NCBI RefSeq assembly: GCF_039595935.1
Contig: NZ_JBCNKR010000006.1
Span: forward strand, 2,576,001 to 2,640,000
DNA from: Flavobacterium sp.
GTDB lineage: Bacteria > Bacteroidota > Bacteroidia > Flavobacteriales > Flavobacteriaceae
Direction: 5' to 3'
DNA length: 64,000 nt
Part shown: one piece after another, positions 45,135-53,587 of the stretch
Layout: each line of letters opens with the position of its first letter
Position numbering within the stretch: position 1 is the first letter of the stretch
Program-made: the position numbers and the translations under genes
Notes under the pieces: model-generated
Seen by the model: the letters and a program-made list of their open reading frames with translations, nothing else
The model's database searches: none
Told to the model about the DNA's origin: nothing

Positions 45135-45974
45135 TTAATTATTTGGCAGTTCGGTTCCGCATTCGTAACAATATTTTGCATTATCGAAATGGACTTGCGA
45201 CTGACATTTTTTACATGTTTTTTTACCGCTTACAGAATTGTTTCTTAAACTGCTTTTAGCAAACTCAGCAGTTACAATTCCGGTTGGAACGGCGATGATT
45301 CCGTAACCTAAAATCATAACAAATGCAGCAATAAATTGTCCAAGCGGTGTTTGTGGCGAAATATCCCCGTAACCAACTGTCGTTAAGGTTACAATAGTCC
45401 AATAAATTGCCATTGGAATACTTGTAAAACCTGATTCGCGGCCTTCAACCAGATACATGATTGTTCCGATGATTACGGTGCTGATTAAAACAAAATAAAT
45501 GAAAACGAGAATTTTTTCTTTACTGGCTTCAATAGCTTCTTTTAATTGCAGGGATTGATGGTTGATTTGCGGAATGTGCAAAATTTTAAATAATCTAAGG
45601 AAACGCAGCGCCCTAACGATTGATAAAATACTTGCACCCGGAAAAAATATCGACAAATACATGGGCAATACAGCTAGTAAATCGATGATTCCGTAAAAAC
45701 TAAAAATGTATTTAACTGGTTTTTGAATGGATATTATTCTTAAAATATATTCTATTGTAAAAAATATGGTAATTATCCATTCACAAATCCATAACTGATA
45801 ATGGTATTTTGAACTGATTCCCTGTACTGTGTCGAGCATTATTAGCAAAACACTCAATAAAATTAAACCTAAAAGAACCAAATCGAACATTCGTCCTAAA
45901 ATGGTGTTGGTACCATAAAGAATGATTTTGACTTTTTCTCTAAAGATTTCGTATTGTGATTTTCTCTTTTTCAT
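45135..45974 (-). CDS. Voltage-gated-type potassium channel with C-terminal zinc ribbon
   Basis: A 279-residue inner-membrane ion channel with six transmembrane helices (S1-S6). S4 has the charged RALRFLRLFKILHI; the pore loop carries the K+ selectivity filter TTVGYGDISP. After S6 comes a short cytoplasmic tail ending in a CxxC...CxxC zinc-ribbon-like module (CKKCQSQVHFDNAKYCYECG), which is unusual in animal-type channels but recurrent in bacterial members. The start MKKRKSQYEIFREKVKIILYG is a typical cytoplasmic N-terminus. It may set membrane potential; the ribbon's ligand is unknown. Confidence 0.92.
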   Translation of the reverse strand: MKKRKSQYEIFREKVKIILYGTNTILGRMFDLVLLGLILLSVLLIMLDTVQGISSKYHYQLWICEWIITIFFTIEYILRIISIQKPVKYIFSFYGIIDLLAVLPMYLSIFFPGASILSIVRALRFLRLFKILHIPQINHQSLQLKEAIEASKEKILVFIYFVLISTVIIGTIMYLVEGRESGFTSIPMAIYWTIVTLTTVGYGDISPQTPLGQFIAAFVMILGYGIIAVPTGIVTAEFAKSSLRNNSVSGKKTCKKCQSQVHFDNAKYCYECGTELPNN

Positions 45975-46003
45975 ATCTTAAAGATAATGAAAGTTTTGCT
46001 TTG

Positions 46004-47365
46004 TTAAAAATGAAGTATTTTTAATGATTTGCTTTTTCGGATGTAACTTTGAATGATGTTTTTTACATCTCGGTTGTGCTGCATCGGAATGAGAATGTTT
46101 TTTAGTATATCAATGTTATTTATTTGGTAATTAAGATCATAATAGGCATAACCCTTGTAAATTCCGTTTTCGATTAATACGGCGCTTCTTTCGTTTACAT
46201 TTCGGCCTCTGTCGATAAGGATCATGCTTTTGTTTTCAAAACTGTTTTCTGAGATAAACTGCTGTACTCTTAAATTGTAAATTTCGGGAGTTACTTCACC
46301 AATACAGGCACCGTCGCATTCTTTGATTTTATACTGAAAACATTCTTTTTTTGTTTCGTATAATCCAGTTAGTTTCTGGCACAAATGATATTTTGCAGTA
46401 AATCTAAAAAGTGCATTTTTTCCATCTTGTAAAGATGAAAATGACGTAATTTCTTTTTTACGTCCGTCAGCTTTTTCTAGTTTTAAGTTGATATATCCAT
46501 TTGAATCTTTCTCAGCATATAAGGCAAAAGGAAAAACGGTTTTCTTTTGGGAACGATTGTATCTCGGACGATTGATTTTTACTTCCTGACTTTCTTTTAG
46601 AAGTGCAATTAACTCACTTCCGGTTTCGTCATATGTTATGGTAAAAACTTCAGCTTGAATTCTTTTGCTTTTGGTTGTAATTCCCGTAAAATGCTGATTT
46701 ACTCTTTTTTTAATATTATGGCTTTTGCCAATATAGATTAAAGTACCACTTTCGTTATAGATATAATAAACGCCGGTTTTTGCAGGCATTTGACTTAAAA
46801 TATCTAAGAATTTTGGCGAAATTCCTTTTTCTACTTCCAGTTTTATAAAATCTTTTACGATCGTTTTCTCAACATCTTTTTCTAAAAGCATTTTAAAAAG
46901 CTTTGTGGTTGCCATGGCGTCTCCGCTGGCGCGATGTCTGTCTGCCATTGGAATTCCTAATGCACGAACCAATTTCCCTAAACTATAAGAAGGCTGTTCT
47001 GGAATTAGTTTTTTTGCTAATTCTACTGTACATAGTGTTTTAGCTTCAAAATCATAGCCTAAACGTCTAAACTCAGTTCGAAGGATTCTATAGTCAAAAG
47101 AAGCATTATGAGCAACTATAACGCAGTCTGTAGTGATTTCGATAATGCGTTTAGCTACTTCGTAAAACTTTGGAGCAGAACGCAGCATAGCATTATTGAT
47201 TCCGGTTAGCTTTACTACGAATGGCTGAATCGGAATTTCTGGATTGACAAGACTTATAAACTGGTCAATTACTTCATGTCCATCAAATTTGTAGATGGCG
47301 ATTTCGGTAATTCCCTCTTCATTAAATTGTCCTCCAGTGGTTTCTATGTCTAGTATTGCGTACAA
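46004..47365 (-). CDS. DnaQ-like 3'-5' exonuclease fused to a GIY-YIG (UvrC-like) nuclease
   Basis: A 453-residue fusion. Residues 1-170 are a DEDDh exonuclease like DNA polymerase III epsilon (AILDIETTGG, VIVAHNASFDYRIL, HRASGDAMAT). From about residue 195 a GIY-YIG endonuclease follows: TGVYYIYNESGTLIYIGKS, KRVNQHF, a later conserved Glu. The C-terminal 170 residues have the Cho/UvrC-type CDGACIGEV cysteine region. Such fusions occur in Bacteroidetes and Actinobacteria and are thought to act in DNA repair, but their exact substrate is not settled. The gene has no close operon partner; the K+ channel lies 29 bp downstream on the same strand. Confidence 0.93.
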   Translation of the reverse strand: MYAILDIETTGGQFNEEGITEIAIYKFDGHEVIDQFISLVNPEIPIQPFVVKLTGINNAMLRSAPKFYEVAKRIIEITTDCVIVAHNASFDYRILRTEFRRLGYDFEAKTLCTVELAKKLIPEQPSYSLGKLVRALGIPMADRHRASGDAMATTKLFKMLLEKDVEKTIVKDFIKLEVEKGISPKFLDILSQMPAKTGVYYIYNESGTLIYIGKSHNIKKRVNQHFTGITTKSKRIQAEVFTITYDETGSELIALLKESQEVKINRPRYNRSQKKTVFPFALYAEKDSNGYINLKLEKADGRKKEITSFSSLQDGKNALFRFTAKYHLCQKLTGLYETKKECFQYKIKECDGACIGEVTPEIYNLRVQQFISENSFENKSMILIDRGRNVNERSAVLIENGIYKGYAYYDLNYQINNIDILKNILIPMQHNRDVKNIIQSYIRKSKSLKILHF

Positions 47366-47384
47366 ATTAAGTGTTCAGTTTGCC

Positions 47385-47413
47385 TGTAGAGCCGCATTTC
47401 ATTGCGTCTTTAC
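47385..47413. repeat. Degenerate inverted repeat upstream of the exonuclease gene
   Basis: GTAGAGCCGCA and TGCGTCTTTAC flank TTTCAT and are complementary at 9 of 11 positions (plus one wobble). It looks like a decayed copy of the GTAGAGACGCA-type palindrome common in Bacteroidetes spacers. Confidence 0.4.
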
Positions 47414-47430
47414 TATAGGTGATTTATAAT

Positions 47431-48090
47431 TTATCTTCCTCCAAAAATGCTGCTTCCAATGCGAACCATTGTGCTGCCGCATTCAATTGCAAGTTGATAA
47501 TCTCCGGACATTCCCATTGATATAGTGTGCAGTTCGCAGTTTTCAGTTTTCAGTTTTTGAATGGAATCAAAAATCGATTTTAAATGCGTAAATTCTTTTT
47601 TGATCTGGTTTTGGTGTTCGGTGAAAGTGGCCATTCCCATTAAACCTAAGATACGAATATTTTTCAATTCCTTAAACTCCACAGAAGTTAAAAGTTCATT
47701 TAATTCTTTTTCGTCTAAACCAAATTTAGATTCTTCCTCGGCAATATAAATTTGAAGAAGACAATCTATAATTCTATTATTTTTTAAAGCTTGTTTGTTG
47801 ATTTCCTGTAATAATTTCAAACTGTCAACGCCGTGAATCAAAGTGACGTACGGTGCCATAAATTTTACTTTATTCGACTGAACATGACCAATCATATGCC
47901 ATTGAATGTCTTTTGGCATTTGTTCCCATTTTTCAGTCATTTCCTGAATTTTGTTCTCTCCAAAAATGCGTTGTCCAGCTTCGTAAGCCTGCATCAAATC
48001 TGAAACAGGTTTTGTTTTTGAAACGGCAACGAGAGTTACGTGTTCAGGTAAACTTTCTTTGATTTTATTTAAGTTTGATGCTATTGACAT
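47431..48090 (-). CDS. YggS-family pyridoxal phosphate-binding protein
   Basis: A 219-residue single-domain alanine racemase-fold protein (PLPBP/YggS), involved in vitamin B6 homeostasis rather than catalysis. The PLP lysine is K25 in LVAVSKTKPV; other marks are GENKIQEM, WHMIGHVQSNK, GLMGMATF and SMGMSGDYQLAIECGSTMVRIGS. The length is slightly shorter than the usual 230. The upstream gene (a broken membrane protein) overlaps its start by 10 bp, so the two were one operon. Confidence 0.95.
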   Translation of the reverse strand: MSIASNLNKIKESLPEHVTLVAVSKTKPVSDLMQAYEAGQRIFGENKIQEMTEKWEQMPKDIQWHMIGHVQSNKVKFMAPYVTLIHGVDSLKLLQEINKQALKNNRIIDCLLQIYIAEEESKFGLDEKELNELLTSVEFKELKNIRILGLMGMATFTEHQNQIKKEFTHLKSIFDSIQKLKTENCELHTISMGMSGDYQLAIECGSTMVRIGSSIFGGR

Positions 48091-48605
48091 TTTTCTATTT
48101 TCTCTTGTATTCTCAATAAATCTATTTTTTCATCCATTATGATCTTTTCTCCTTTAAGATTTTTAAATTCAGTAAAAATTTCAATTATTTGTTGATCGGA
48201 AAAAGTATTTAATGGATTAATTGTGTAATAATCTTTTTTGTTTTTTAGTCTTATATAAAAAATCACACTTTTTAAACCTGAACGAGAAGGTATACCTTTT
48301 AGTTCTATTTGGGTTTCTTTTAAGTTAATTTCTTTTGTCAATTTATTATTAAATATTTCACCTTCTAATAATATCATATTTTCATCTAAAGAGATTTTCT
48401 GTATGAAAAACTTTTTACTTCTATAAATTGTAACTGAAATAAAAATCGCAAAAAATATTACTTCAATAATCACAGTAAAATAACTGGGAAAATGAAGTTT
48501 AAATATTATGGATGAATAGAATAGAAATATTAAAAAGGCGACTATATTTTCTGAACATAAAACACGTTTACTGAATTTTTTCTATTCACCTTCAAATGTT
48601 ATCAT
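48081..48605 (-). pseudogene. Small two-helix membrane protein broken by an amber codon
   Basis: Read from the ATG at 48605 the frame gives MITFEGE, then TAG (48584-48582), then 166 codons open in the same frame to 48081. The part after the stop starts with two hydrophobic helices (ENIVAFLIFLFYSSIIF and IIEVIFFAIFISVTIY) joined by a short loop, then a cytoplasmic domain (FIQKISLDENMILLEGEIF) typical of small flavobacterial membrane proteins. A single base change (for example TAT to TAG) would explain the break. The only other start (GTG 48473) would lose the first helix. It overlaps yggS by 10 bp and lies 7 bp after the hbd stop. Confidence 0.6.
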
Positions 48606-48612
48606 ATATTAG

Positions 48613-49500
48613 TTACATAAACTGCTTCGATATTTTCTCAGCTTTTTTGCTTTCGCTATAATCATAAAAACCTTCACCAGATTTTACTCCCAATTTTCCT
48701 GCTCTTACCATATTTACTAATAATGGGCAAGGAGCGTATTTCGGGTTTTTGAAACCTTCGTACATAACATTCAGAATCGCCAAACAAACATCAAGACCAA
48801 TAAAATCAGCCAATTGAAGAGGTCCCATTGGGTGTCCCATTCCTAACTTCATAACCGTGTCAATTTCATAAACTCCGGCAACACCATTATATAACGTTTC
48901 GATTGCTTCGTTTAGCATTGGCATTAAAATTCTGTTGGCTACGAAACCAGGATAATCGTTTACTTCAACCGGAACTTTACCTAGTTTTTCAGATAAATCC
49001 ATGATGATTTTAGTTACTTCATCGCTGGTGTTATATCCGCGGATGATTTCAACTAATTTCATAATTGGCACCGGATTCATAAAATGCATTCCGATAACGC
49101 GCTCCGGATGTGCCACCACAGAACCTATTTGTGTAATTGAAATTGAAGATGTATTAGTTGCTAAGATCGTATTGTGAGAACAAGCTTCGTTTAGCTGTTT
49201 GAAAATGTTCAGTTTTAATTCTACGTTTTCGGTTGCAGCTTCGACTACCAAATCAACGCCAACAACACCGTCTTTAATATCTGTATAAGTAATAATATTG
49301 GTAATAGTTTTGGCAACTTCATCCTGTGTAATTGTTCCTTTTGCCAGCATACGATCAAGATTGGCAGCGATAGTTGCCATTCCTTTATCTAATGATTTTT
49401 CAGAAACGTCGATTAATTTTACGGTAAATCCGCTTTGTGCAAAGGTGTGAGCAATTCCGTTACCCATTGTTCCTGCTCCAATTACAGCTACTGTTTTCAT
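48613..49500 (-). CDS. hbd: 3-hydroxybutyryl-CoA dehydrogenase
   Basis: A 295-residue NAD(P)-dependent dehydrogenase of the short (Hbd/PaaH) type. The Rossmann motif is VIGAGTMGNGIAHTFAQSG at residues 5-23. The catalytic His lies in ERVIGMHFMNPVPIMKLVE, with the conserved Glu and the Asn of ATNTSSIS and NPVP. The C-terminal dimerisation domain begins NRILMPMLNEAIETLYNGV. It interconverts acetoacetyl-CoA and 3-hydroxybutyryl-CoA in fatty-acid or PHB-type metabolism. Length is typical. It may be read through to the broken membrane gene and yggS. Confidence 0.95.
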   Translation of the reverse strand: MKTVAVIGAGTMGNGIAHTFAQSGFTVKLIDVSEKSLDKGMATIAANLDRMLAKGTITQDEVAKTITNIITYTDIKDGVVGVDLVVEAATENVELKLNIFKQLNEACSHNTILATNTSSISITQIGSVVAHPERVIGMHFMNPVPIMKLVEIIRGYNTSDEVTKIIMDLSEKLGKVPVEVNDYPGFVANRILMPMLNEAIETLYNGVAGVYEIDTVMKLGMGHPMGPLQLADFIGLDVCLAILNVMYEGFKNPKYAPCPLLVNMVRAGKLGVKSGEGFYDYSESKKAEKISKQFM

Positions 49501-49527
49501 TTTGTTTTGGTATTTAATTTTTAAAAG

Positions 49528-49568
49528 TTAAGGTTTAAAGAGGCTTTTCTGCCAGCTTTAAACCTTAA
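49528..49568 (-). terminator. Hairpin terminator after the Gfo/Idh oxidoreductase
   Basis: TTAAGGTTTAAAG (49528-49540) is inverted perfectly as CTTTAAACCTTAA (49556-49568) around a 15-nt loop. Read on the minus strand a T/A-rich run follows. The U tract is weak. Confidence 0.65.
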
Positions 49569-49590
49569 AAATAATGAGTTATATTTTTTA

Positions 49591-50556
49591 CTATTTATCG
49601 AAACAATCAATAATTTGGTAGGCTACGCGCAAGGCATCTGTAGCTTGTTCTAAAGTTACGACTGGCGTAGTATTAGTGTTAATAGCGTTTGCAAAAGACT
49701 CTAATTCGTCTAAAATGGCGTTGTTTTGTTCAACATCAGGATTTGTAAAATAGATTTGTTTTTTTACACCTTCGGCATTTTGAAGAATCATATCAAAATC
49801 TCCCGGAACTTCCGGAGCATCTTTCATACGAACTACTTCGCATTTCTTTTCTAAAAAGTCAACCGAAATGTAAGCATCTTTTTGAAAGAAACGTGATTTA
49901 CGCATATTTTTCATTGAAATTCTGCTTGCTGTTAAATTCGCAACACAGCCATTTTCAAATTCGATTCGGGCATTGGCAATATCCGGAGTTTCACTAATAA
50001 CCGAAACACCGCTCGCATTAATATTTTTTACTTTTGATTTTACGACACTTAAAATGGCATCAATATCATGAATCATTAAATCCAGAACTACAGGAACGTC
50101 TGTACCACGCGGATTAAATTCGGCCAAACGATGTGTTTCAATAAACATTGGGTTTTCGATCATGTTTTTGGTCGCAATAAAAGCAGGGTTAAAACGCTCA
50201 ACATGACCAACTTGTCCTTTTACGTTGTGTTCTTTTGCTAAAGCAATAATTTCTTCAGCTTCTTCAACCGTATTGGCAATTGGTTTTTCAATAAAAATAT
50301 GTTTTCCTGATTTTATGGCAACTTTTGCACATTTATAGTGTGAAAGCGTTGGAGTAACAATATCGATCACGTCGACAGCGTGAATGAGTTTTGCAATTGT
50401 GCTGAAATTTTTATAGCCAAACTCTTTTGAGATTCTTTCGGCATTTTCCTGATTTTCGTCGTAAAATCCAACTAATTCGTATTTGTCAGATTGTTGTAAT
50501 AAGCGTAAATGTATTTTACCAAGATGACCAGCACCTAAAACTCCTACTTTTAACAT
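49591..50556 (-). CDS. Gfo/Idh/MocA-family oxidoreductase
   Basis: A 321-residue NAD(P)-dependent oxidoreductase. Residues 1-120 are a Rossmann fold (GVLGAGHLGKIHLRLL, VDVIDIVTPTLSHYKCA, IFIEKPIANT, the last being the family's EKP motif). Residues about 130-300 are the alpha/beta substrate domain with HVERFNPAF and MIHDIDAILSVV, where the HD pair is at the active site. The substrate is probably a sugar or sugar derivative, but cannot be specified. It stands alone, with its own -7 element and a downstream hairpin. Confidence 0.9.
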   Translation of the reverse strand: MLKVGVLGAGHLGKIHLRLLQQSDKYELVGFYDENQENAERISKEFGYKNFSTIAKLIHAVDVIDIVTPTLSHYKCAKVAIKSGKHIFIEKPIANTVEEAEEIIALAKEHNVKGQVGHVERFNPAFIATKNMIENPMFIETHRLAEFNPRGTDVPVVLDLMIHDIDAILSVVKSKVKNINASGVSVISETPDIANARIEFENGCVANLTASRISMKNMRKSRFFQKDAYISVDFLEKKCEVVRMKDAPEVPGDFDMILQNAEGVKKQIYFTNPDVEQNNAILDELESFANAINTNTTPVVTLEQATDALRVAYQIIDCFDK

Positions 50557-50572
50557 GAGAATGTATTTTAAA

Positions 50573-50580
50573 CAAAAATA
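50573..50580 (-). promoter_or_regulatory. -7 promoter element, Gfo/Idh gene
   Basis: CAAAAATA on the plus strand is TATTTTTG on the minus strand, a TAnnTTTG match 16 bp upstream of the ATG. Confidence 0.5.
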
Positions 50581-50661
50581 TAATTTATTTGTCGAACGTG
50601 AAAATGTATGTGATAAAGATTCAATAAATTAAAAAACAATCGTTGAATTTACATAATATTT

Positions 50662-51660
50662 TTATCGAAACAATATATGTTTGGTTATCATATAAAAATA
50701 AAAAACTAATAAAGTCCCGAAGCCAATTGCTAAAAATTTAAAATAGCGATCTTCAATCAATCGATCACTTTTTTTATCTACAACATATGTGTCTGAATAG
50801 TCGTCATGTAAATTTTTACCCATTAAAAATGTGATACTTTCAAAGGGAACCAATCTCAATAATGTTCGTTTTAAAATCATCGAGAAGGTTGGTGAATTTC
50901 CTTCTTCATCTGTTACATAACAAGATGTTATAAATTTTGCTGGTGTGCTTTTAAAAATTGATTCAAACATCAAATAATACATAAACTTTATTAAAGAAAA
51001 TAAGATTAAAATGTTAATACGATCTTCAAAAGTTGTACTTATATAACCTACAGAACTACTTAACATTCTATATCGTTGTGTGTATTCAATAAAACCAAAA
51101 GTAGTAGTCATAATTAACAAAGAATCTATAAAAAGGTTTAAAAAACGTTTGTTTTTTGATGAATTCTGTAAATAGCCCTGATCTGATACCATTTCTTTGC
51201 TAGTATTCAAATATCTATTTATAATAAAATAAGACAAAAGTATATATACTATTCTAATTGTTATTCCTGATATTCTATATGTTATATACGAGTTTGTCCA
51301 ATCTTCAAAAGAAAAAAGAAAAAATACTAATGTTTTTATTCCGCTAATTATTATTAAACTAAAATTGAATAGCAACAATTTAGTTTCTTTATACTTTGAG
51401 AAAAAATAAATTATAGTTCCAAATAAAAAAGACAAGTAAAAGAATAAATTTAATAACCCTAATGATGCAGAAGTTGATGTGTACTGATTAATTCTTTCAA
51501 CTTCAATCATGACTGTTAAACCTGAAAAATAATAAGGAGTAATATTAGTAAAAACTATAAATTCTGAAAATTTTTCAGATCTTATGAATAAGAAAACAAT
51601 TGATTCTATGATTCCTGATAACGAAAAAAATAAAGATAAAAGGAGTATTGCTTTTTTCAT
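50662..51660 (-). CDS. RDD-family membrane protein
   Basis: A 332-residue membrane protein with about nine hydrophobic helices. The C-terminal half has RDD-family marks: a basic-rich entry (NKRFLNLFIDSLLI, where the expected R...D pair is present), then ESIFKSTPAKFITSCYVTDEEGNSPTF, the RDD-type G-x-TPGK equivalent, LKRTLLRLVP, and a closing HDDYSDTYVV. The N-terminal half (residues 1-150) has four further helices and no recognised domain. Function is unknown; some RDD proteins are transporters or antiporters. Codon usage looks more AT-rich than its neighbours, hinting at weak expression or later acquisition. Confidence 0.8.
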   Translation of the reverse strand: MKKAILLLSLFFSLSGIIESIVFLFIRSEKFSEFIVFTNITPYYFSGLTVMIEVERINQYTSTSASLGLLNLFFYLSFLFGTIIYFFSKYKETKLLLFNFSLIIISGIKTLVFFLFSFEDWTNSYITYRISGITIRIVYILLSYFIINRYLNTSKEMVSDQGYLQNSSKNKRFLNLFIDSLLIMTTTFGFIEYTQRYRMLSSSVGYISTTFEDRINILILFSLIKFMYYLMFESIFKSTPAKFITSCYVTDEEGNSPTFSMILKRTLLRLVPFESITFLMGKNLHDDYSDTYVVDKKSDRLIEDRYFKFLAIGFGTLLVFYFYMITKHILFR

Positions 51661-51694
51661 AAAATATTTGATTTACTAAAAATTAAGTTTTGAC

Positions 51695-51719
51695 CAAAAA
51701 TAGAAATTAATTGATTCAA
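51695..51719 (-). promoter_or_regulatory. Promoter of the RDD gene
   Basis: CAAAAATA (51695-51702) is TATTTTTG on the minus strand, with CAA (TTG, minus) at 51717-51719 as a possible but close -33 element. It lies back to back with the pcm promoter. Confidence 0.45.
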
Positions 51720-51726
51720 AAAGTAC

Positions 51727-51758
51727 TTGACATTTGATAATTTGTTTTCTTATTTTTG
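51727..51758 (+). promoter_or_regulatory. Promoter of pcm
   Basis: TTG (51727-51729) and TATTTTTG (51751-51758) are 21 bp apart and match the -33/-7 pattern. The leader to the TTG start at 51780 would be about 15 nt. Confidence 0.65.
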
Positions 51759-51779
51759 CGAAAATAAAACCTACTTATT

Positions 51780-52421
51780 TTGAAAGACACTGCCAAACAT
51801 CAAGGACTTCGTAATCAATTAGTAACAACTTTAGAACAAAAAGGAATTACTGATAAAGCGGTTCTGGATGCGATTAAAAAAATCCCAAGACACCTTTTTT
51901 TAAACTCAAGTTTTGAAGATTTTGCTTATCAGGATAAGGCTTTTCCTATTGGTGCAGGGCAGACGATTTCGCAGCCTTATACAGTTGCTTTTCAATCTCA
52001 GCTGCTGGAAGTACAAAAAGATCATAAAATTCTGGAAATTGGTACCGGTTCCGGATATCAAACAGCAGTTTTATTTACTTTAGGAGCAAAAGTGTATACA
52101 GTTGAAAGACAAAAAGAATTATTTAAACAAACTTCTATTTTATTTCCGAAACTGAATATTCGTCCTAAACATGTTTCTTTTGGAGACGGTTATAAAGGAC
52201 TTCCAAATTATGCTCCGTTTGACAGTATTATTGTAACGGCTGGAGCGCCATTTATTCCGCAGCCTTTAATGGCGCAGTTAAAAATAGGAGGAAGGCTGGT
52301 AATTCCGCTTGGTGAAGACGTTCAGATTATGACTTTGTTAATCAGAAAAAACGAAACTCAATTTGAAAAACATGAGTTTGGAGAATTTAGATTTGTTCCT
52401 TTATTAGAAGATAAAAATTAA
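51780..52421 (+). CDS. pcm: Protein-L-isoaspartate O-methyltransferase
   Basis: A 213-residue S-adenosylmethionine-dependent methyltransferase that repairs isoaspartyl residues in aged proteins. The start codon is TTG at 51780: an in-frame TAA lies 15 bp upstream (51765) and no ATG is available before conserved sequence begins. Marks: FPIGAGQTISQPYTVA (isoAsp pocket), the SAM motif ILEIGTGSGYQTAVL, and GAPFIPQPLMAQLKIGGRLVIP. The length fits the family. It is a single-gene unit with its own promoter and a shared downstream terminator. Confidence 0.96.
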   Translation: MKDTAKHQGLRNQLVTTLEQKGITDKAVLDAIKKIPRHLFLNSSFEDFAYQDKAFPIGAGQTISQPYTVAFQSQLLEVQKDHKILEIGTGSGYQTAVLFTLGAKVYTVERQKELFKQTSILFPKLNIRPKHVSFGDGYKGLPNYAPFDSIIVTAGAPFIPQPLMAQLKIGGRLVIPLGEDVQIMTLLIRKNETQFEKHEFGEFRFVPLLEDKN

Positions 52422-52423
52422 TG

Positions 52424-52452
52424 AAAAAGCCCAGTTTTAGCTGGGCTTTTTT
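52424..52452. terminator. Bidirectional terminator between pcm and the Fic gene
   Basis: AAAAAGCCCAG (52424-52434) pairs with CTGGGCTTTTT (52441-52451) around TTTTAG. A and T tracts on both sides let it end transcription from both convergent genes. Confidence 0.9.
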
Positions 52453-53501
52453 TATTGAGTAAGTATCGAAATGTATCTTTCTAAACTTTCTTTTTGTGTT
52501 TGAGCTATAAAGAGTAAAAAATCTTCTTTATCTTTTTTAGTCTGAGCTGCTTCAAGAGATTGATAATAGCGCATTCTGTTTTCGTAATCTCCTTTGATAT
52601 TAGCAATTAAATAGCCTTTTTGCATCAAAATTAAATTCATGATTAATCTCGACGTTCTTCCGTTTCCGTCAATAAAAGGATGGATTGTTACTAATCTTTC
52701 ATGCATTTCTGCAGCTAAAATAACAGGATGAAGTTTGTTTTTATTAATTTCATACCAATTAAAGTATTCTTCCATTTCTTGTGGAACTAATAAAGGTTGA
52801 GGCGGCATGTGGCTGCTTCCTTGTATCATAACCTGAACTTTTCGATACCTGCCGGCATCTTCAGGAATTATTCCTCGAAGTATTAAATTATGAATAGACA
52901 AAAGATCACGTTCATTTAACGAATTGCTTTTACTTATTAATTCTTTTATAAAACCAATAGCTTCCTGATGATTTATGGCTTCAAGATGTTCGCGCATGCT
53001 TTTTCCTGAAATAGTTAATCCTTCATTAATAACCATATCAGTTTCGCGAAGGGTCATCGTATTTCCTTCAATTTTATTACTTTCAAAGGTATATTCAAGT
53101 TCTAAAGCTTGTTTAATTTTGAAACTATCGAATTGTCTGTAAGAATCTAATTTTTCTTTTAGAAGATCAATCTCTTTTAAGATTTTTTCTAAAGATGTAG
53201 ATAATTTAAGATTTGATACTGTTTTGTTATATTTGATTTCATCCTCTGCAACTTTTAGTGCTTTTAATGCCAAATCATCATCACCAATTTCATAAAGAAT
53301 TTTTTCTTTAAGCCAGGCAATCATTAAAGTTTCGTAATCAATTTCTAGTAGTTGAGAAAGTTTGATTATCTGATCTTTTGTTGGTTTTCGACTGCCAGAT
53401 TCAAATTTACTGATCAAAGCCTGATCAATACCAGCAAGCTGTGCTAATTCACGCGTTTTTAATCCTTTTTGTTCTCTGGCATTTTTTAAAAGCGATTTCA
53501 T
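52452..53501 (-). CDS. Fic-domain adenylyltransferase with N-terminal XRE-type HTH
   Basis: A 349-residue protein when started at ATG 53501; the upstream ATG (53537) lies across the -7 promoter element, so it is not used. Residues 1-60 form an XRE-type helix-turn-helix (TRELAQLAGIDQALISKFESGSR). The Fic domain has the active-site loop HPFIDGNGRTSR, with the catalytic His, and the class II inhibitory helix S-x-x-x-E-G in ESNKIEGN that keeps the enzyme off. Fic enzymes transfer AMP to target proteins. The HTH suggests self-regulation. It may act alone or as part of a toxin-like module; no antitoxin gene is adjacent. Confidence 0.92.
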   Translation of the reverse strand: MKSLLKNAREQKGLKTRELAQLAGIDQALISKFESGSRKPTKDQIIKLSQLLEIDYETLMIAWLKEKILYEIGDDDLALKALKVAEDEIKYNKTVSNLKLSTSLEKILKEIDLLKEKLDSYRQFDSFKIKQALELEYTFESNKIEGNTMTLRETDMVINEGLTISGKSMREHLEAINHQEAIGFIKELISKSNSLNERDLLSIHNLILRGIIPEDAGRYRKVQVMIQGSSHMPPQPLLVPQEMEEYFNWYEINKNKLHPVILAAEMHERLVTIHPFIDGNGRTSRLIMNLILMQKGYLIANIKGDYENRMRYYQSLEAAQTKKDKEDFLLFIAQTQKESLERYISILTQ

Positions 53502-53524
53502 AATGATGAAATTTAAAGTCTTGA

Positions 53525-53532
53525 CAAAATTA
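53525..53532 (-). promoter_or_regulatory. -7 promoter element, Fic gene
   Basis: CAAAATTA on the plus strand is TAATTTTG on the minus strand, ending 23 bp before the ATG at 53501. This decides the start codon used for the Fic gene. Confidence 0.6.
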
Positions 53533-53550
53533 GTCATTTTTTAAAACATA

Positions 53551-53583
53551 AAAAAAAGCAACATTTTAAATATTGCTTTTTTT
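53551..53583 (-). terminator. Terminator after the DUF4136-like lipoprotein
   Basis: AAAAAAAGCAA (53551-53561) pairs with TTGCTTTTTTT (53573-53583) around an 11-nt loop. On the minus strand it follows the lipoprotein stop at 53588 directly. Confidence 0.75.
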
Positions 53584-53587
53584 GATT

